Counted from the stretch's first letter, positions 17,019 through 26,064 are shown. The stretch: 59,228 nucleotides of DNA from Pseudomonas avellanae BPIC 631 (GCF_000444135.1 NZ_ATDK01000214.1:1-59228); one strand, 5' to 3'. Translations and numbers: made by a program. The notes: generated from the letters alone by a model not told the origin.

Positions 17019-18245
17019 CTAACGCTTAAGGCGCGCCCCACTGGTCGCAGTGACCGCAGCATCCAGTTCCGCGCCAGCAATGAACTGGCTGTAGTAGTCG
17101 TGCAGTTCGGCCTCCCAGCTTGCGACTTCATCCAGCACGGCTTCGGCTTGCGACCTGTTCAGCGCAAAGTGACTGTGCTGGCTCAACAGATTGCCTCGAT
17201 TGAGACGCGGCCCTTCGATACCCACCGACATGGCAAGCACCTGAGCAGGCCCTTCGTCCAGAATCGGCAGCACGTCGTACATGGGCGACAGCCGCCAGGT
17301 GCCGTCTTTCCAGATAACCGCGTGGTTACGAGGATGATCATCGGCATTGCCGACCAGCACGTTATAGGCCATGCGCCGATACAGCTCTCGCCTGTCCTGA
17401 TCGGGAGCCCCCCGACGATAGAGCTCGTCAGCGAGTGCAGCGTATTGCCAGTCCGGATGGCTACGCGCTTTCCACTCTGCATCCAGCAATGTCAGCCCGC
17501 TGAGCATCGGCAGACGTCGAAAACGACCGGTCCGCTCTTCAAAAATCCGGTCAAAGCGCTCGACCAGAAGCGTATTGATTCTTTCACTGCGATACAGCAA
17601 CGTGTTGGCCGCCTGAAGCCCTTTGAGCCCTGCGAATGTCATGCAGGCATGCTCTACAGAAGGCAGATCATAGTGATCGAATTTGTCACGGGGCTTGGCC
17701 AGGATCAACTTCTTGTCGAACAGGTAGGTTCGCTTTGGACGAGCGCCACCCGCCGAAGATCGCTGATCCCTGACCTTGAGAATCTCCAGTTGCTCAGCAG
17801 TGAGTTGGCTGTCATAGATTGCTTCGCAAGTATCGATAAAGTGATCGAGGCCTCTGGCATGCAGGACCTTGGGAGGCGTCTGGCCCAACCCGTCCTGCGG
17901 CACGCGCGCAGCACCGGCCATGATGTTGCCCGCTCTGTCGCCGTTGGGGGACTTGAGCAGAAGCTGGATCGAATCCAGCGGGCCTTTCTCAACCCGATGC
18001 AACAGCCGCTCACCCCAGCCGTCCGGCATGGCGTCGTCAATAAAACCGGGAACGCCGCCATTTTTCGTCACGGAATAAGAGCGCGCAGACAGCGGATACC
18101 TGAAAGGATCCGGCACCCAGATGTTTTCCTGCACCGCATCAGGTGAATACTGAAAAGTCCCGACACCGGACTGAATCGTCAGCTTGCCCAGCGTAAGCGT
18201 TCGCCCGCTGACAGGGCACTCCATGTAAATATAAGCCTGAGCCAT
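17019..18245 (-). CDS. HipA-family kinase (second copy)
   Basis: 408 residues, distinct from the HipA at 5292-6488. Landmarks are SSAGGARPK (163-171, nucleotide loop), NADDHPRN (300-307, catalytic loop) and LSPMYDVLP (319-327, metal-binding). The N-terminal subdomain has GGVPGFIDDAMPDGWGERLL, typical of HipA and YjjJ-like proteins. As a kinase of this family it would phosphorylate a protein target and act as a growth inhibitor, but the substrate cannot be read from sequence. It starts on TGATG overlapping the stop of the HTH gene, so it belongs to a two-gene toxin-antitoxin-like operon. It converges on the NERD gene with only 3 bases between. Confidence 0.8.
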   Translation of the reverse strand: MAQAYIYMECPVSGRTLTLGKLTIQSGVGTFQYSPDAVQENIWVPDPFRYPLSARSYSVTKNGGVPGFIDDAMPDGWGERLLHRVEKGPLDSIQLLLKSPNGDRAGNIMAGAARVPQDGLGQTPPKVLHARGLDHFIDTCEAIYDSQLTAEQLEILKVRDQRSSAGGARPKRTYLFDKKLILAKPRDKFDHYDLPSVEHACMTFAGLKGLQAANTLLYRSERINTLLVERFDRIFEERTGRFRRLPMLSGLTLLDAEWKARSHPDWQYAALADELYRRGAPDQDRRELYRRMAYNVLVGNADDHPRNHAVIWKDGTWRLSPMYDVLPILDEGPAQVLAMSVGIEGPRLNRGNLLSQHSHFALNRSQAEAVLDEVASWEAELHDYYSQFIAGAELDAAVTATSGARLKR

Positions 18246-18568
18246 CAGAAGTCCTCCGGCCTGTTTCTGGGCAAGCGGACGCGCTTGCGGTCGGCAGCTT
18301 CAAGCTGTTCGACGCTGAACGACTCGTCGTCTCGCAGCCCCTGAAACAAGCGCTCTGACACGCCCAGGCCCCAGACCACCAGCATGAAGTCGCGCAGCGA
18401 TACGCCCTCTGCGCTGCCGGCTTCAATGCGGCGAAACGTGCGGAGCGTGATGCCCAGCCTCTCGGCAAGATCAATCTGGCGAACGCCCTGTTGCAGCCTG
18501 GCCTGCTTTACCAGCAGGGCGATCCGCATCAGCGTGTCGGTGCATTGAACGGGGAAAAAAGCTTTCAT
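18245..18568 (-). CDS. HipB-like HTH antitoxin (second copy)
   Basis: 107 residues from the ATG at 18568; an upstream ATG at 18592 would add eight residues. An XRE helix-turn-helix occupies about 14-65 (LVKQARLQQGVRQIDLAERLGITLRTFRRIEAGSAEGVSLRDFMLVVWGLG type). The C-terminal part is charged. It overlaps the following HipA gene by one base (TGATG). It is the expected repressor and antitoxin. Its promoter region contains the 8-bp tandem repeat at 18601-18656, about 33 bases upstream of the start. Confidence 0.78.
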   Translation of the reverse strand: MKAFFPVQCTDTLMRIALLVKQARLQQGVRQIDLAERLGITLRTFRRIEAGSAEGVSLRDFMLVVWGLGVSERLFQGLRDDESFSVEQLEAADRKRVRLPRNRPEDF

Positions 18569-18600
18569 GAGCAATACCGGCAAGCAGGGCACGGGAAATC

Positions 18601-18656
18601 AAGAGATCAAGAGATCAAGAGATCAAGAGATCAAGAGATCAAGAGATCAAGAGATC
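18601..18656. repeat. Tandem repeat (AAGAGATC)x7 upstream of the second hipBA pair
   Basis: Seven perfect copies of an 8-base unit, preceded by a partial copy. On the minus strand it reads GATCTCTT and lies 33-88 bases upstream of the HTH gene start, where promoter elements would be expected. Such arrays change copy number by slippage, which could shift promoter spacing. The block also places GATC every 8 bases. Confidence 0.9.
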
Positions 18657-18925
18657 ACAAAGTAGCACGTATGCACACTTGTGACTGCAGATAATAGATC
18701 ATGAAAACATACATTAAGCACGATAAGGACTCATATAAAGCCACCTTACAAAGGCATAAACCTTGCTCTTACTGCATTCAGGGCTCTTTTCCTACCGTCC
18801 ATGTGCGCAATGCCATGCTCACCAATCGCCAACAAACCCCACCCATCGCCGGTCAAATGTGGCTTACTGAGGCCTACCATCATCCAATCAGGGATCTCTT
18901 CCCTACCCTCGCGGTCTCTTAACGC

Positions 18926-20002
18926 ATGACGAATTCGCGCTCTGCCTTCATACCCTCCTGGCTTCGCCCTGTTCTGCGTCCTTTGCTGGATCCGTATCGC
19001 CGTTACCGGCATGCGCGGCTGATCCATGCGGCGCGGATTGCGGTGGGGTTGCTGGTGACCATCCTGTTGACCACGGGCCTGAATCTGCCGCACGGCGAAT
19101 GGGCATCGGTGACCATGCTGATCGTGATCGGCGGCTTGCAGCATCACGGCAATATCGGCAAAAAGTCAGTCGAACGGGCCTATGGGACGCTGATCGGCGC
19201 CGGGCTCGGCCTGATTGTGGTGGTGCAGCAGGGTTACCTGGAAATTCCGCTGCTGACCTACGCAATGATGTCAGTGCTGTGCGGCTTTTTCGCCTATCAC
19301 GCCATCGGCAAGGGCGGCTACACCGCGCTGCTTTCGGCGATTACGCTGTTTATCGTCGCCGGGCATGGCTACAACCCGATCAGCGACGGGCTATGGCGCA
19401 CGGTGGATATCCTGATTGGTATCGCGCTGGCGCTGGCCTTCTCGTTCGCGCTGCCGTTGTACGCCGTGTTTTCGTGGCGCTACAACCTGGCCAGCGGCCT
19501 GCGTGACTGCGCCAAGGTGTATGGACGCGTTGTGCAAGGCCAGCCGGTCACCGCTGACGAGCACCTCAAGCTCACGGCCAGGCTCAACGCCACGATGCTG
19601 CAATTGCGCTCGCTGCTGCCGTCGGTCTCCAAGGAAGTGAAGATGTCCATGGTCGAGCTGGACGCCATTCAGGGGCATTTCCGCATGTGCCTGAGCACCC
19701 TGGAAATTCTCGCCAACATTCGTCCCGCAGACCTGGACAAAGTGGCGGGCGAATCGTTGAAAGCCTCGCTGGACGGCGATTACCGGCAGATCCGTCGGCA
19801 GTTGATCGGCATGGCCCGCGCGCTGCAAACCGGCGCGACCGAGCGTTTGATACGTACACCTGAAACGACTGAAACGCCAGCGGTGCAGCCAGTCATACCG
19901 GCCGAATTGATGGGCTATCACTTGATGACTCAGCAACTGGCGAAGAACCTCGACGGCTTGCAGGCACGTCTGGCCAAGACCGCCAAGCGCTGGAAGTTCT
20001 GA
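18926..20002 (+). CDS. FUSC-family inner-membrane protein
   Basis: 358 residues. A cluster of about six membrane helices occupies roughly 35-190 (IAVGLLVTILLTTGLNLP, VTMLIVIGGLQ, GTLIGAGLGLIVVV, LTYAMMSVLCGFFAYHA, LLSAITLFIVAGHGY, ILIGIALALAFSFALP). A soluble helical domain follows. This matches the FUSC/YccS/AaeB-like family, whose members are linked to aromatic-acid efflux; substrate here is unknown. It begins without a strong ribosome site and ends 5 bases before the Lrp-type regulator, so they are likely co-transcribed. About 270 bases upstream of it hold no gene that I can support. Confidence 0.75.
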   Translation: MTNSRSAFIPSWLRPVLRPLLDPYRRYRHARLIHAARIAVGLLVTILLTTGLNLPHGEWASVTMLIVIGGLQHHGNIGKKSVERAYGTLIGAGLGLIVVVQQGYLEIPLLTYAMMSVLCGFFAYHAIGKGGYTALLSAITLFIVAGHGYNPISDGLWRTVDILIGIALALAFSFALPLYAVFSWRYNLASGLRDCAKVYGRVVQGQPVTADEHLKLTARLNATMLQLRSLLPSVSKEVKMSMVELDAIQGHFRMCLSTLEILANIRPADLDKVAGESLKASLDGDYRQIRRQLIGMARALQTGATERLIRTPETTETPAVQPVIPAELMGYHLMTQQLAKNLDGLQARLAKTAKRWKF

Positions 20003-20007
20003 AGGAA

Positions 20008-20475
20008 ATGCCCGTGTCCGAAACCCGCCCGCCCGTGCTCGATGAAATTGATCAGAAATTGATCGCTGCGCTGCAAATCAATGCACGCGAAAGCGTCGCC
20101 ATGCTGGCCCGCCAACTGGGCATCGCCCGCACCACCGTCACCTCACGGCTGGCGAGGCTGGAAAGCAGCAAAGTGATCACCGGCTATGGCGTGCGCCTGG
20201 CGCAACGCGTGGTGAACGGCGGCTTGCAGGCCTATGTCGGCATCACCGTACAACCGCGCTCGGGCAAGGAAGTGCTGCGGCGGCTGAGTGCGATGGCGCA
20301 GGTTCAGCAATTGTGTGCGGTGAGTGGCGAGTTCGATTATGTCGCCTGGTTGCGCACGGATTCTCCGGAGCAACTGGACCAGCTTCTTGACCTGATTGGC
20401 AGCGTGGACGGCGTGGAGAAAACCACCACGTCGATCATTCTCAGCAGCAAGATCGACCGTGGGCAGCCGGTCTGA
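20008..20475 (+). CDS. Lrp/AsnC-family transcriptional regulator
   Basis: 155 residues: N-terminal winged helix (about 10-60, LDEIDQKLIAALQINARESVAMLARQLGIARTTVTSRLARLE) and a C-terminal RAM/AsnC ligand-binding domain (about 75-150). A GTG at 20014 has better spacing to the AAGG site than the ATG at 20008, so the start may be two codons later. The gene ends 150 bases before davB on the same strand. Lrp-type regulators often sit next to the amino acid pathway they control, so control of davBA by lysine or another amino acid is a reasonable inference. Confidence 0.85.
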   Translation: MPVSETRPPVLDEIDQKLIAALQINARESVAMLARQLGIARTTVTSRLARLESSKVITGYGVRLAQRVVNGGLQAYVGITVQPRSGKEVLRRLSAMAQVQQLCAVSGEFDYVAWLRTDSPEQLDQLLDLIGSVDGVEKTTTSIILSSKIDRGQPV

Positions 20476-20625
20476 CTCAGTGCTGACAACGGCGAACAGT
20501 CAAAATAACCAATAGCTTCGTCATTTAGCACAAACAAACAGCATTTCGACGACACTTTGCGTCTTATTAACGTGCTCGCGCTTATCTAGACTGTTGTTTT
20601 TCGCCGTTGCCCATCAAGGTCCGTC

Positions 20626-22305
20626 ATGAAGAACAACCGTCACCCCGCCAACGGCAAAAAGCCGATCACGATGTTCGGCCCTGATTTCCCCTTTGCCTTC
20701 GATGACTGGATCGAGCACCCGAAAGGTCTGGGCAGTATTCCGGCTGAACATCATGGCGCAGAAGTGGCGATCATCGGCGCCGGGATTGCCGGGCTGGTAG
20801 CGGCCTACGAACTGATGAAGATGGGCCTCAAACCCGTGGTGTACGAGGCCTCCAAGATGGGCGGCCGTCTGCGCTCACAGGAGTTTGAAGGCGCCAAAGG
20901 CATTGTTGCTGAACTGGGCGGCATGCGTTTCCCGGTGTCATCGACGGCGTTCTTTCACTACGTCGACAAACTGGGCCTTGAGTCCAGGCCGTTTCCCAAC
21001 CCGCTGACGGCTGCGTCCGGCAGCACCGTCATCGACCTGGAAGGCACCACCTATTACGCGCAGATGCTCTCGGACTTGCCCGCCCTGTTTCAGGAAGTCG
21101 CCGATGCCTGGGCCGACGCACTGGAAAGCGGCTCGCAGTTCGGCGACATCCAGCAAGCCATCCGCGACCGCGATGTGCCGCGCCTCAAGGAGCTGTGGAA
21201 CAAGCTGGTGCCGTTGTGGGACGACCGCACCTTCTACGATTTCGTCGCGACGTCCAAGGCGTTCGCCAAACTGTCTTTCTACCATCGCGAAGTGTTTGGC
21301 CAGGTCGGTTTCGGCACCGGTGGCTGGGACTCGGACTTCCCCAATTCGATGCTGGAAATCTTCCGTGTGGTGATGACCAACTGCGATGAGCACCAGCACC
21401 TGATCGTCGGCGGCGTGCAGCAAGTGCCGGTCGGGTTGTGGAGCCACGTGCCCGAGCGTTGCGCCCATTGGCCGAAGGGCACCAGCCTGTCTTCGCTGCA
21501 TCGTGGCGCGCCTCGTCCTGGCGTGAAGCGTATTGCGCGGGCCGAGGATGGAAGCTTTACCGTGACCGACAACTGGGGCGACACCCGGCAATACGCCGCC
21601 GTGCTGACCACCTGCCAAAGCTGGCTGTTGACCACCCAGATCGAGTGCGAAGAATCGCTGTTCTCGCAGAAGATGTGGATGGCCCTGGACCGCACCCGTT
21701 ACATGCAGTCGTCGAAGACGTTCGTCATGGTCGACCGGCCGTTCTGGAAGGACAAAGACCCGGAAACCGGTCGCGACCTGATGAGCATGACCCTTACCGA
21801 CCGATTGACCCGTGGCACTTATCTGTTCGATAACGGCGACGACAAGCCGGGGGTGATCTGCCTGTCCTACTCCTGGATGAGCGATGCACTGAAGATGCTG
21901 CCGCAACCCATCGAAAAACGCGTGAAGCTGGCGCTCGATGCGCTGAAAAAGATCTACCCGAAAGTGGACATCGCGGCGCGCATCATCGGCGATCCGATCA
22001 CCGTTTCGTGGGAGGCCGATCCGCACTTCCTCGGCGCATTCAAGGGTGCGCTGCCGGGCCACTACCGCTATAACCAGCGCATGTACGCGCACTTCATGCA
22101 GCAGGACATGCCCAGCGAACAGCGCGGCATGTTCATCGCCGGTGACGATGTGTCCTGGACGCCAGCCTGGGTAGAAGGCGCGGTGCAGACCTCGCTGAAT
22201 GCGGTATGGGGCATCATGAATCACTTTGGCGGCAAGACTCACGCTGAAAATCCGGGCCCCGGCGATGTATTCCACGAAATCGGCCCGATCACGCTGGCTG
22301 ACTGA
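20626..22305 (+). CDS. davB: L-lysine 2-monooxygenase
   Basis: 559 residues of the flavin amine oxidase/tryptophan monooxygenase family. The dinucleotide motif VAIIGAGIAGLVAAYEL is at about 47-63, followed by the FAD-contacting GGRLRSQ and ELGGMRFP segments and a C-terminal GDDVSWTPAWVEGAVQ FAD motif. The sequence throughout agrees with what I remember of P. putida DavB, including the opening NNRHPANGKKPIT. The reaction is oxidative decarboxylation of L-lysine to 5-aminovaleramide, releasing CO2 and water. The next gene, 17 bases downstream, encodes the amidase for the following step. Alternative: another amino acid 2-monooxygenase, but the davA neighbour argues for lysine. Confidence 0.9.
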   Translation: MKNNRHPANGKKPITMFGPDFPFAFDDWIEHPKGLGSIPAEHHGAEVAIIGAGIAGLVAAYELMKMGLKPVVYEASKMGGRLRSQEFEGAKGIVAELGGMRFPVSSTAFFHYVDKLGLESRPFPNPLTAASGSTVIDLEGTTYYAQMLSDLPALFQEVADAWADALESGSQFGDIQQAIRDRDVPRLKELWNKLVPLWDDRTFYDFVATSKAFAKLSFYHREVFGQVGFGTGGWDSDFPNSMLEIFRVVMTNCDEHQHLIVGGVQQVPVGLWSHVPERCAHWPKGTSLSSLHRGAPRPGVKRIARAEDGSFTVTDNWGDTRQYAAVLTTCQSWLLTTQIECEESLFSQKMWMALDRTRYMQSSKTFVMVDRPFWKDKDPETGRDLMSMTLTDRLTRGTYLFDNGDDKPGVICLSYSWMSDALKMLPQPIEKRVKLALDALKKIYPKVDIAARIIGDPITVSWEADPHFLGAFKGALPGHYRYNQRMYAHFMQQDMPSEQRGMFIAGDDVSWTPAWVEGAVQTSLNAVWGIMNHFGGKTHAENPGPGDVFHEIGPITLAD

Positions 22306-22322
22306 CAACCAAGGAAAACGTC

Positions 22323-23138
22323 ATGCGCATAGCGCTGTATCAATGCCCGCCACTGCCGATGGACATCAGCGGCAACCTGGCTCGTCTGGAGCAACAGGCC
22401 GTCAGCGCCGCCGTCCAAGGTGCACAGTTGCTGATCTGCCCGGAGATGTTCCTGACCGGCTACAACATTGGTGCCCAAGCGGTCAGTGAGCTGGCGCAGC
22501 CACACGACGGCTCGGCAGCTACGCGCATCGCCGCGATCGCGAAGGCCAATGGTATTGCGATCCTGTATGGCTACCCGGAACGCGATACCGATCAGCAGAT
22601 TTACAACGCTGTGCAGCTGATCGACGAGCACGGCGTCAGTCTGTGCAACTACCGCAAGACGCATTTGTTCAGTGAACTGGACAGATCGATGTTCTCGGCG
22701 GGCGCAGACTATTTCCCGGTGGTCGAATTGAACGGCTGGCGATTGGGCATGCTGATTTGCTACGACGTGGAGTTCCCCGAAAACACTCGCCGACTGGCGC
22801 TGGCAGGGGCCGAGCTGATTCTGGTGCCAACCGCGAACATGGCGCCTTACGACTTTGTCTGTGAAGTGACCGTGCGGGCGCGGGCGTTCGAGAACCACTG
22901 TTACGTGGTGTACGCCAACTATTGCGGCAGCGAAGGCGAGATTCGTTACTGCGGGCTCAGCAGCCTTTGCGCACCGGACGGCAGCCGTCCGCTGCTGGCA
23001 GATCAGGACGAAGGCTTGCTGGTGGGTACGCTGGACAAAGCACTGCTGGCGCAGGCCAGGACGGTGAACGACTACTTTGTTGATCGAAGACCTGAGCTTT
23101 ATGCGTCACTGCCCCGAGCCCTACACTGCCCCCTGTGA
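22323..23138 (+). CDS. davA: 5-aminovaleramide amidase (delta-aminovaleramidase)
   Basis: 271 residues of the nitrilase superfamily with the catalytic triad visible: Glu41 (CPEMFLTGYN), Lys112 (YRKTHLF) and Cys146 (LICYDVEFPEN). It hydrolyses 5-aminovaleramide to 5-aminovalerate and ammonia, the second step of the lysine monooxygenase route. AAGGAAAA precedes the start. The stop codon lies at the edge of an extragenic palindrome. davT and davD, which would take 5-aminovalerate to glutarate, are not in the window. Confidence 0.9.
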   Translation: MRIALYQCPPLPMDISGNLARLEQQAVSAAVQGAQLLICPEMFLTGYNIGAQAVSELAQPHDGSAATRIAAIAKANGIAILYGYPERDTDQQIYNAVQLIDEHGVSLCNYRKTHLFSELDRSMFSAGADYFPVVELNGWRLGMLICYDVEFPENTRRLALAGAELILVPTANMAPYDFVCEVTVRARAFENHCYVVYANYCGSEGEIRYCGLSSLCAPDGSRPLLADQDEGLLVGTLDKALLAQARTVNDYFVDRRPELYASLPRALHCPL

Positions 23139-23357
23139 GCGAACTTGTTCGCGATGGGCTGCGAAGCGGTCCAAAACCGGCCACCTTGGTTGCATCTGGT
23201 GCACCGAGGCGGATGGTTTCGCTGCCGGTTCCCGGCAGTTCGCGGACAAGTCCGCTCCTACCAAAACCGAGATATCGCGGACAAGCGAAGCGTCGCCCGG
23301 TCCGTACACATATCGCGCTTCTGCCCGGAGGGCGTGGGAGCGAACTTGTTCGCGAAG
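23137..23357. repeat. Cluster of REP-type extragenic palindromes
   Basis: GAGCGAACTTGTTCGCGA occurs at about 23137-23154 and again at 23338-23355. Between them at 23242-23260 is GCGGACAAGTCCGCTCCTA. All three are the GTGGGAGCGGACTTGTCCGCG-type palindromes scattered between Pseudomonas genes. The gap between davA and pqqF (about 330 bases) holds only these and no gene. Confidence 0.75.
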
Positions 23358-23472
23358 ACTGCGTTTCAGGCGACCCAATTCATGCGACTGTACTGGCCAT
23401 CTCAACTATCATGCCAGGCTCGCGAACTCCGCCGGTTATCCGCTAGCATGACCCATCGCCTTCCCTGCTGCC

Positions 23473-25812
23473 GTGGACGCCCTCATGCCTGCCCCGCAAT
23501 CCGCTGACCTCAGACGTATCACGCTGGCCAACGGCCTGAGTGTGGCGCTGTGTCACGACTCGCGACTCAAGCGCAGTGCGGCATCGTTACGCGTGGCCGC
23601 AGGCAGTCACGATGCGCCGTTGGCGTGGCCGGGCCTGGCGCACTTTCTGGAGCATCTGTTTTTCCTCGGCACCGAGCGCTTCCCGACCGGGGAAAACCTG
23701 ATGACGTTCGTGCAGCGTCACGGCGGCCAAGTCAATGCCAGTACCCGTGAACGCACCACCGACTTCTTCTTCGAACTGCCGCAGGCGGTCTTCGCTCAAG
23801 GGCTGGAGCGACTGTGCGACATGCTCGCCCGGCCGCGCATGACCGTCGCCGATCAGCGGCGCGAACGCGAGGTGTTGCACGCCGAGTTTATCGCCTGGCG
23901 TGGCGATGCAAAAACAAGCGACGAGTTGCGTCTGCTGGCACCGATCAACCCTCAGCATCCGTTGCGCGGCTTTCATGCCGGCAATCGCTACAGCCTCTCG
24001 GTGCCCAACCCGGCCTTTCAGCAGGCCCTGCAAAACTTCTATCAGCATTTTTACCAAGCCGCACAGATGACCCTGTGCCTGAGCGGCCCACAATCATTGA
24101 CGGAGCTGGAAACGCTGGCTAATACGCATGGCGCACTGTTCGCCAGCGGCACAAAAGTCAGACAGCACGCCCCTGCGCCCCTGATGAAGCACCCCGCCAG
24201 CCTTCAACACATCGACGAGCAAAAACACCTGCTGTTTGCCTGCGAGCACCTGCCCGCCAAAGCTGACGAGGCCGTGGCGTTTCTCTGTCACTGGCTGAAT
24301 GCCGCGCAGCCGGGCGGGCTGATCGTCACATTGATCGAGCGGGGCCTGATCGACTCGCTTAAAGCCACGCCGCTGTATCAGTTTGATGGGCAACTGCTGC
24401 TGGATATCGAGTTCAACGCAAATCGGGCGAGCGCACCCACGATAAAATCGCTGCTTTTCAGCTGGCTAAAGTTCTTCGAGACCCAGTGGCCAGCGCTGAC
24501 CGAGGAATATCAACGCCTGGAACAGCGCCGCCTGCAAATGGGCGGAGCACTGGGCCTGGCGCATCATCACTGTCGTGAAATACCTGCACAGTTGAGTGAG
24601 CAAGGCGCTGAAGCACTGCGCGAGCTGCTGAAACAACTCACAAGTAACGCTCTGATCGGCTCGGCGCCTGTAGATAACCAGGGGGGCGAGCTGGCCGAAT
24701 GGCACCTGCCAGCGCCGAATCCCTTTCTGGAGAACATCGCCGACGACGGTGTTGAAGCGGCGCTTTACCTGCGTTGGGAATTACCTTCACCGCAGCCGAC
24801 GCTTTGGCAGATGCTCAATACCCGGCTCACGCCACTGATCGAGGATGCCCGGCAAGCCGGTGTAAACCTGACGTTCAGTGCCTATGGCCACTACTGGCAG
24901 ATACAGCTGAACGGTTTGCGGGCACCGATGGCAGCGGTCATCGAACATGCGCTGCAACGCCTGCGACACGCCGCACCTGAAACGCTGACACACGCCGGGC
25001 AGGCCAGTGAACCGCTGATTGCTATTCGCCAGTTGCTCAAGCATCTTGCTGATCACTATTTGATCAGCCAACAGGTGCAAACCACGGGCGATCTGCACGC
25101 CGTCTGGAAACATTCTCGCTGGATCAGCTTCGCCAGCGGGTTCTGCGCCGCCAGCCAGTTGCAGTTGAACACCGCACTGAACGCCACGCCGGGCACCCGA
25201 CAAGCAGACGCGCCCACGCTACCCACCATTCGCCCCGGCAAACGCTGGAGCACCGAAGCATCGTCCTCGTCCGAAGACGCCGTGCTGGTATTTTGCCCTG
25301 CGCCGACGGCCTCAGTCGAAGATGAAGCCACCTGGCGACTGATCGCGCACCTGCTGCAAGCGCCGTTTTACCAGCGGCTGCGCGTCGAGTTGCAATTGGG
25401 GTACGCCGTGTTCAGCGGCATCAGGCAGATCGCCGGGAGGACCGGGCTGCTGTTCGGTGTGCAATCGCCCACCTGCAGTGCCGAGCAGCTTGTTCAGTAC
25501 ATCGAGGCGTTTATCGGCCGCTTGCCGGCGCTCATTGATAATGCAGATCTGCCTGAGCAAATCCGGGTGCTGTCTGCCCAGTTCGACGCCGCGAGCCTGC
25601 CTGATCAACAACAGGCAGACATGCACTGGCACGCACACCTTGCCGGGCATCAGGAAAATCACCTGCAAGCGCTGCAACGCGTCCTGTCAAATCTGGATAC
25701 ACACTCGCTGCTCGCCACCGTAAACCAACTGATCAACGCCACGAGCGGCTGGCTCATCGTGGCCAACCGCCCTGCCAGCGCGGCCATACCGTTATCCTTA
25801 CCTGAACGGTAA
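23473..25812 (+). CDS. pqqF: PqqF, M16-family zinc protease of PQQ biosynthesis
   Basis: 779 residues from a GTG; an ATG four codons later (23485) is an equally good start. The inverted zinc motif HFLEH (57-61) and the downstream Glu region (REREVLHAEF, about 130-140) mark an M16 peptidase. The long two-lobed chain, with a degenerate second half, fits PqqF. It is thought to cut the PqqA precursor around the crosslinked Glu-Tyr unit. It lies upstream of pqqA on the same strand, as in P. syringae and P. fluorescens. A short hairpin (TACCGTT...AACGGTA, 25787-25811) overlaps its stop. Confidence 0.9.
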   Translation: MDALMPAPQSADLRRITLANGLSVALCHDSRLKRSAASLRVAAGSHDAPLAWPGLAHFLEHLFFLGTERFPTGENLMTFVQRHGGQVNASTRERTTDFFFELPQAVFAQGLERLCDMLARPRMTVADQRREREVLHAEFIAWRGDAKTSDELRLLAPINPQHPLRGFHAGNRYSLSVPNPAFQQALQNFYQHFYQAAQMTLCLSGPQSLTELETLANTHGALFASGTKVRQHAPAPLMKHPASLQHIDEQKHLLFACEHLPAKADEAVAFLCHWLNAAQPGGLIVTLIERGLIDSLKATPLYQFDGQLLLDIEFNANRASAPTIKSLLFSWLKFFETQWPALTEEYQRLEQRRLQMGGALGLAHHHCREIPAQLSEQGAEALRELLKQLTSNALIGSAPVDNQGGELAEWHLPAPNPFLENIADDGVEAALYLRWELPSPQPTLWQMLNTRLTPLIEDARQAGVNLTFSAYGHYWQIQLNGLRAPMAAVIEHALQRLRHAAPETLTHAGQASEPLIAIRQLLKHLADHYLISQQVQTTGDLHAVWKHSRWISFASGFCAASQLQLNTALNATPGTRQADAPTLPTIRPGKRWSTEASSSSEDAVLVFCPAPTASVEDEATWRLIAHLLQAPFYQRLRVELQLGYAVFSGIRQIAGRTGLLFGVQSPTCSAEQLVQYIEAFIGRLPALIDNADLPEQIRVLSAQFDAASLPDQQQADMHWHAHLAGHQENHLQALQRVLSNLDTHSLLATVNQLINATSGWLIVANRPASAAIPLSLPER

Positions 25813-25947
25813 CGGTCTTTCCTGCAGATTCTGGCCCTGCCAAATTGTTAAATTGAGTAACATAGCTCCCTAAGCATCTGAACGTATGCCGTCAGCGGTG
25901 CACTAAGATGTAGTCACCAACCGTAGCATTCATCCGAGGAGATTTTT

Positions 25948-26022
25948 ATGTCGTGGACTAAACCTGCTTACACTGATCTGCGTATCGGTTTTGAAGTCAC
26001 CATGTACTTCGCAAGCCGTTGA
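25948..26022 (+). CDS. pqqA: PqqA, PQQ precursor peptide
   Basis: A 24-residue peptide ending [11 protein letters not shown]. Glu16 and Tyr20 are in the conserved ExxxY spacing; PqqE joins their carbons and the product becomes PQQ. A GAGGAGA ribosome site lies 6 bases before the ATG. It is too short for usual gene calling but unmistakable in context, followed by a terminator-like hairpin and then pqqB. Confidence 0.97.
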
Positions 26023-26038
26023 TTTCAGTGCGCTGTGA

Positions 26039-26064
26039 AGCCTCGGTTCGCCGGGGCTTTTTTT
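26039..26064 (+). terminator. Terminator-like hairpin between pqqA and pqqB
   Basis: AGCCTCGG (26039-26046), a TTCG tetraloop and CCGGGGCT (26051-26058) form an 8-pair stem with one G-T pair, followed by six T. It is 16 bases after the pqqA stop and 56 bases before pqqB. It should end most transcripts after pqqA and give the peptide an excess over the enzymes, if read-through is partial. Confidence 0.85.

Noticed and set aside
18601..18656. CRISPR-like array
   Set aside because: The unit is only 8 bases and contiguous, with no spacers. It is a simple tandem repeat.
18701..18922. A 73-codon frame upstream of the FUSC gene
   Set aside because: No ribosome site and no motif; it lies in the FUSC promoter region.
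20938..22308. A 456-codon minus-strand frame opposite davB
   Set aside because: Antisense shadow of a certain gene.
23077..23507. Several short frames between davA and pqqF
   Set aside because: They are produced by REP palindromes and overlap each other on both strands.
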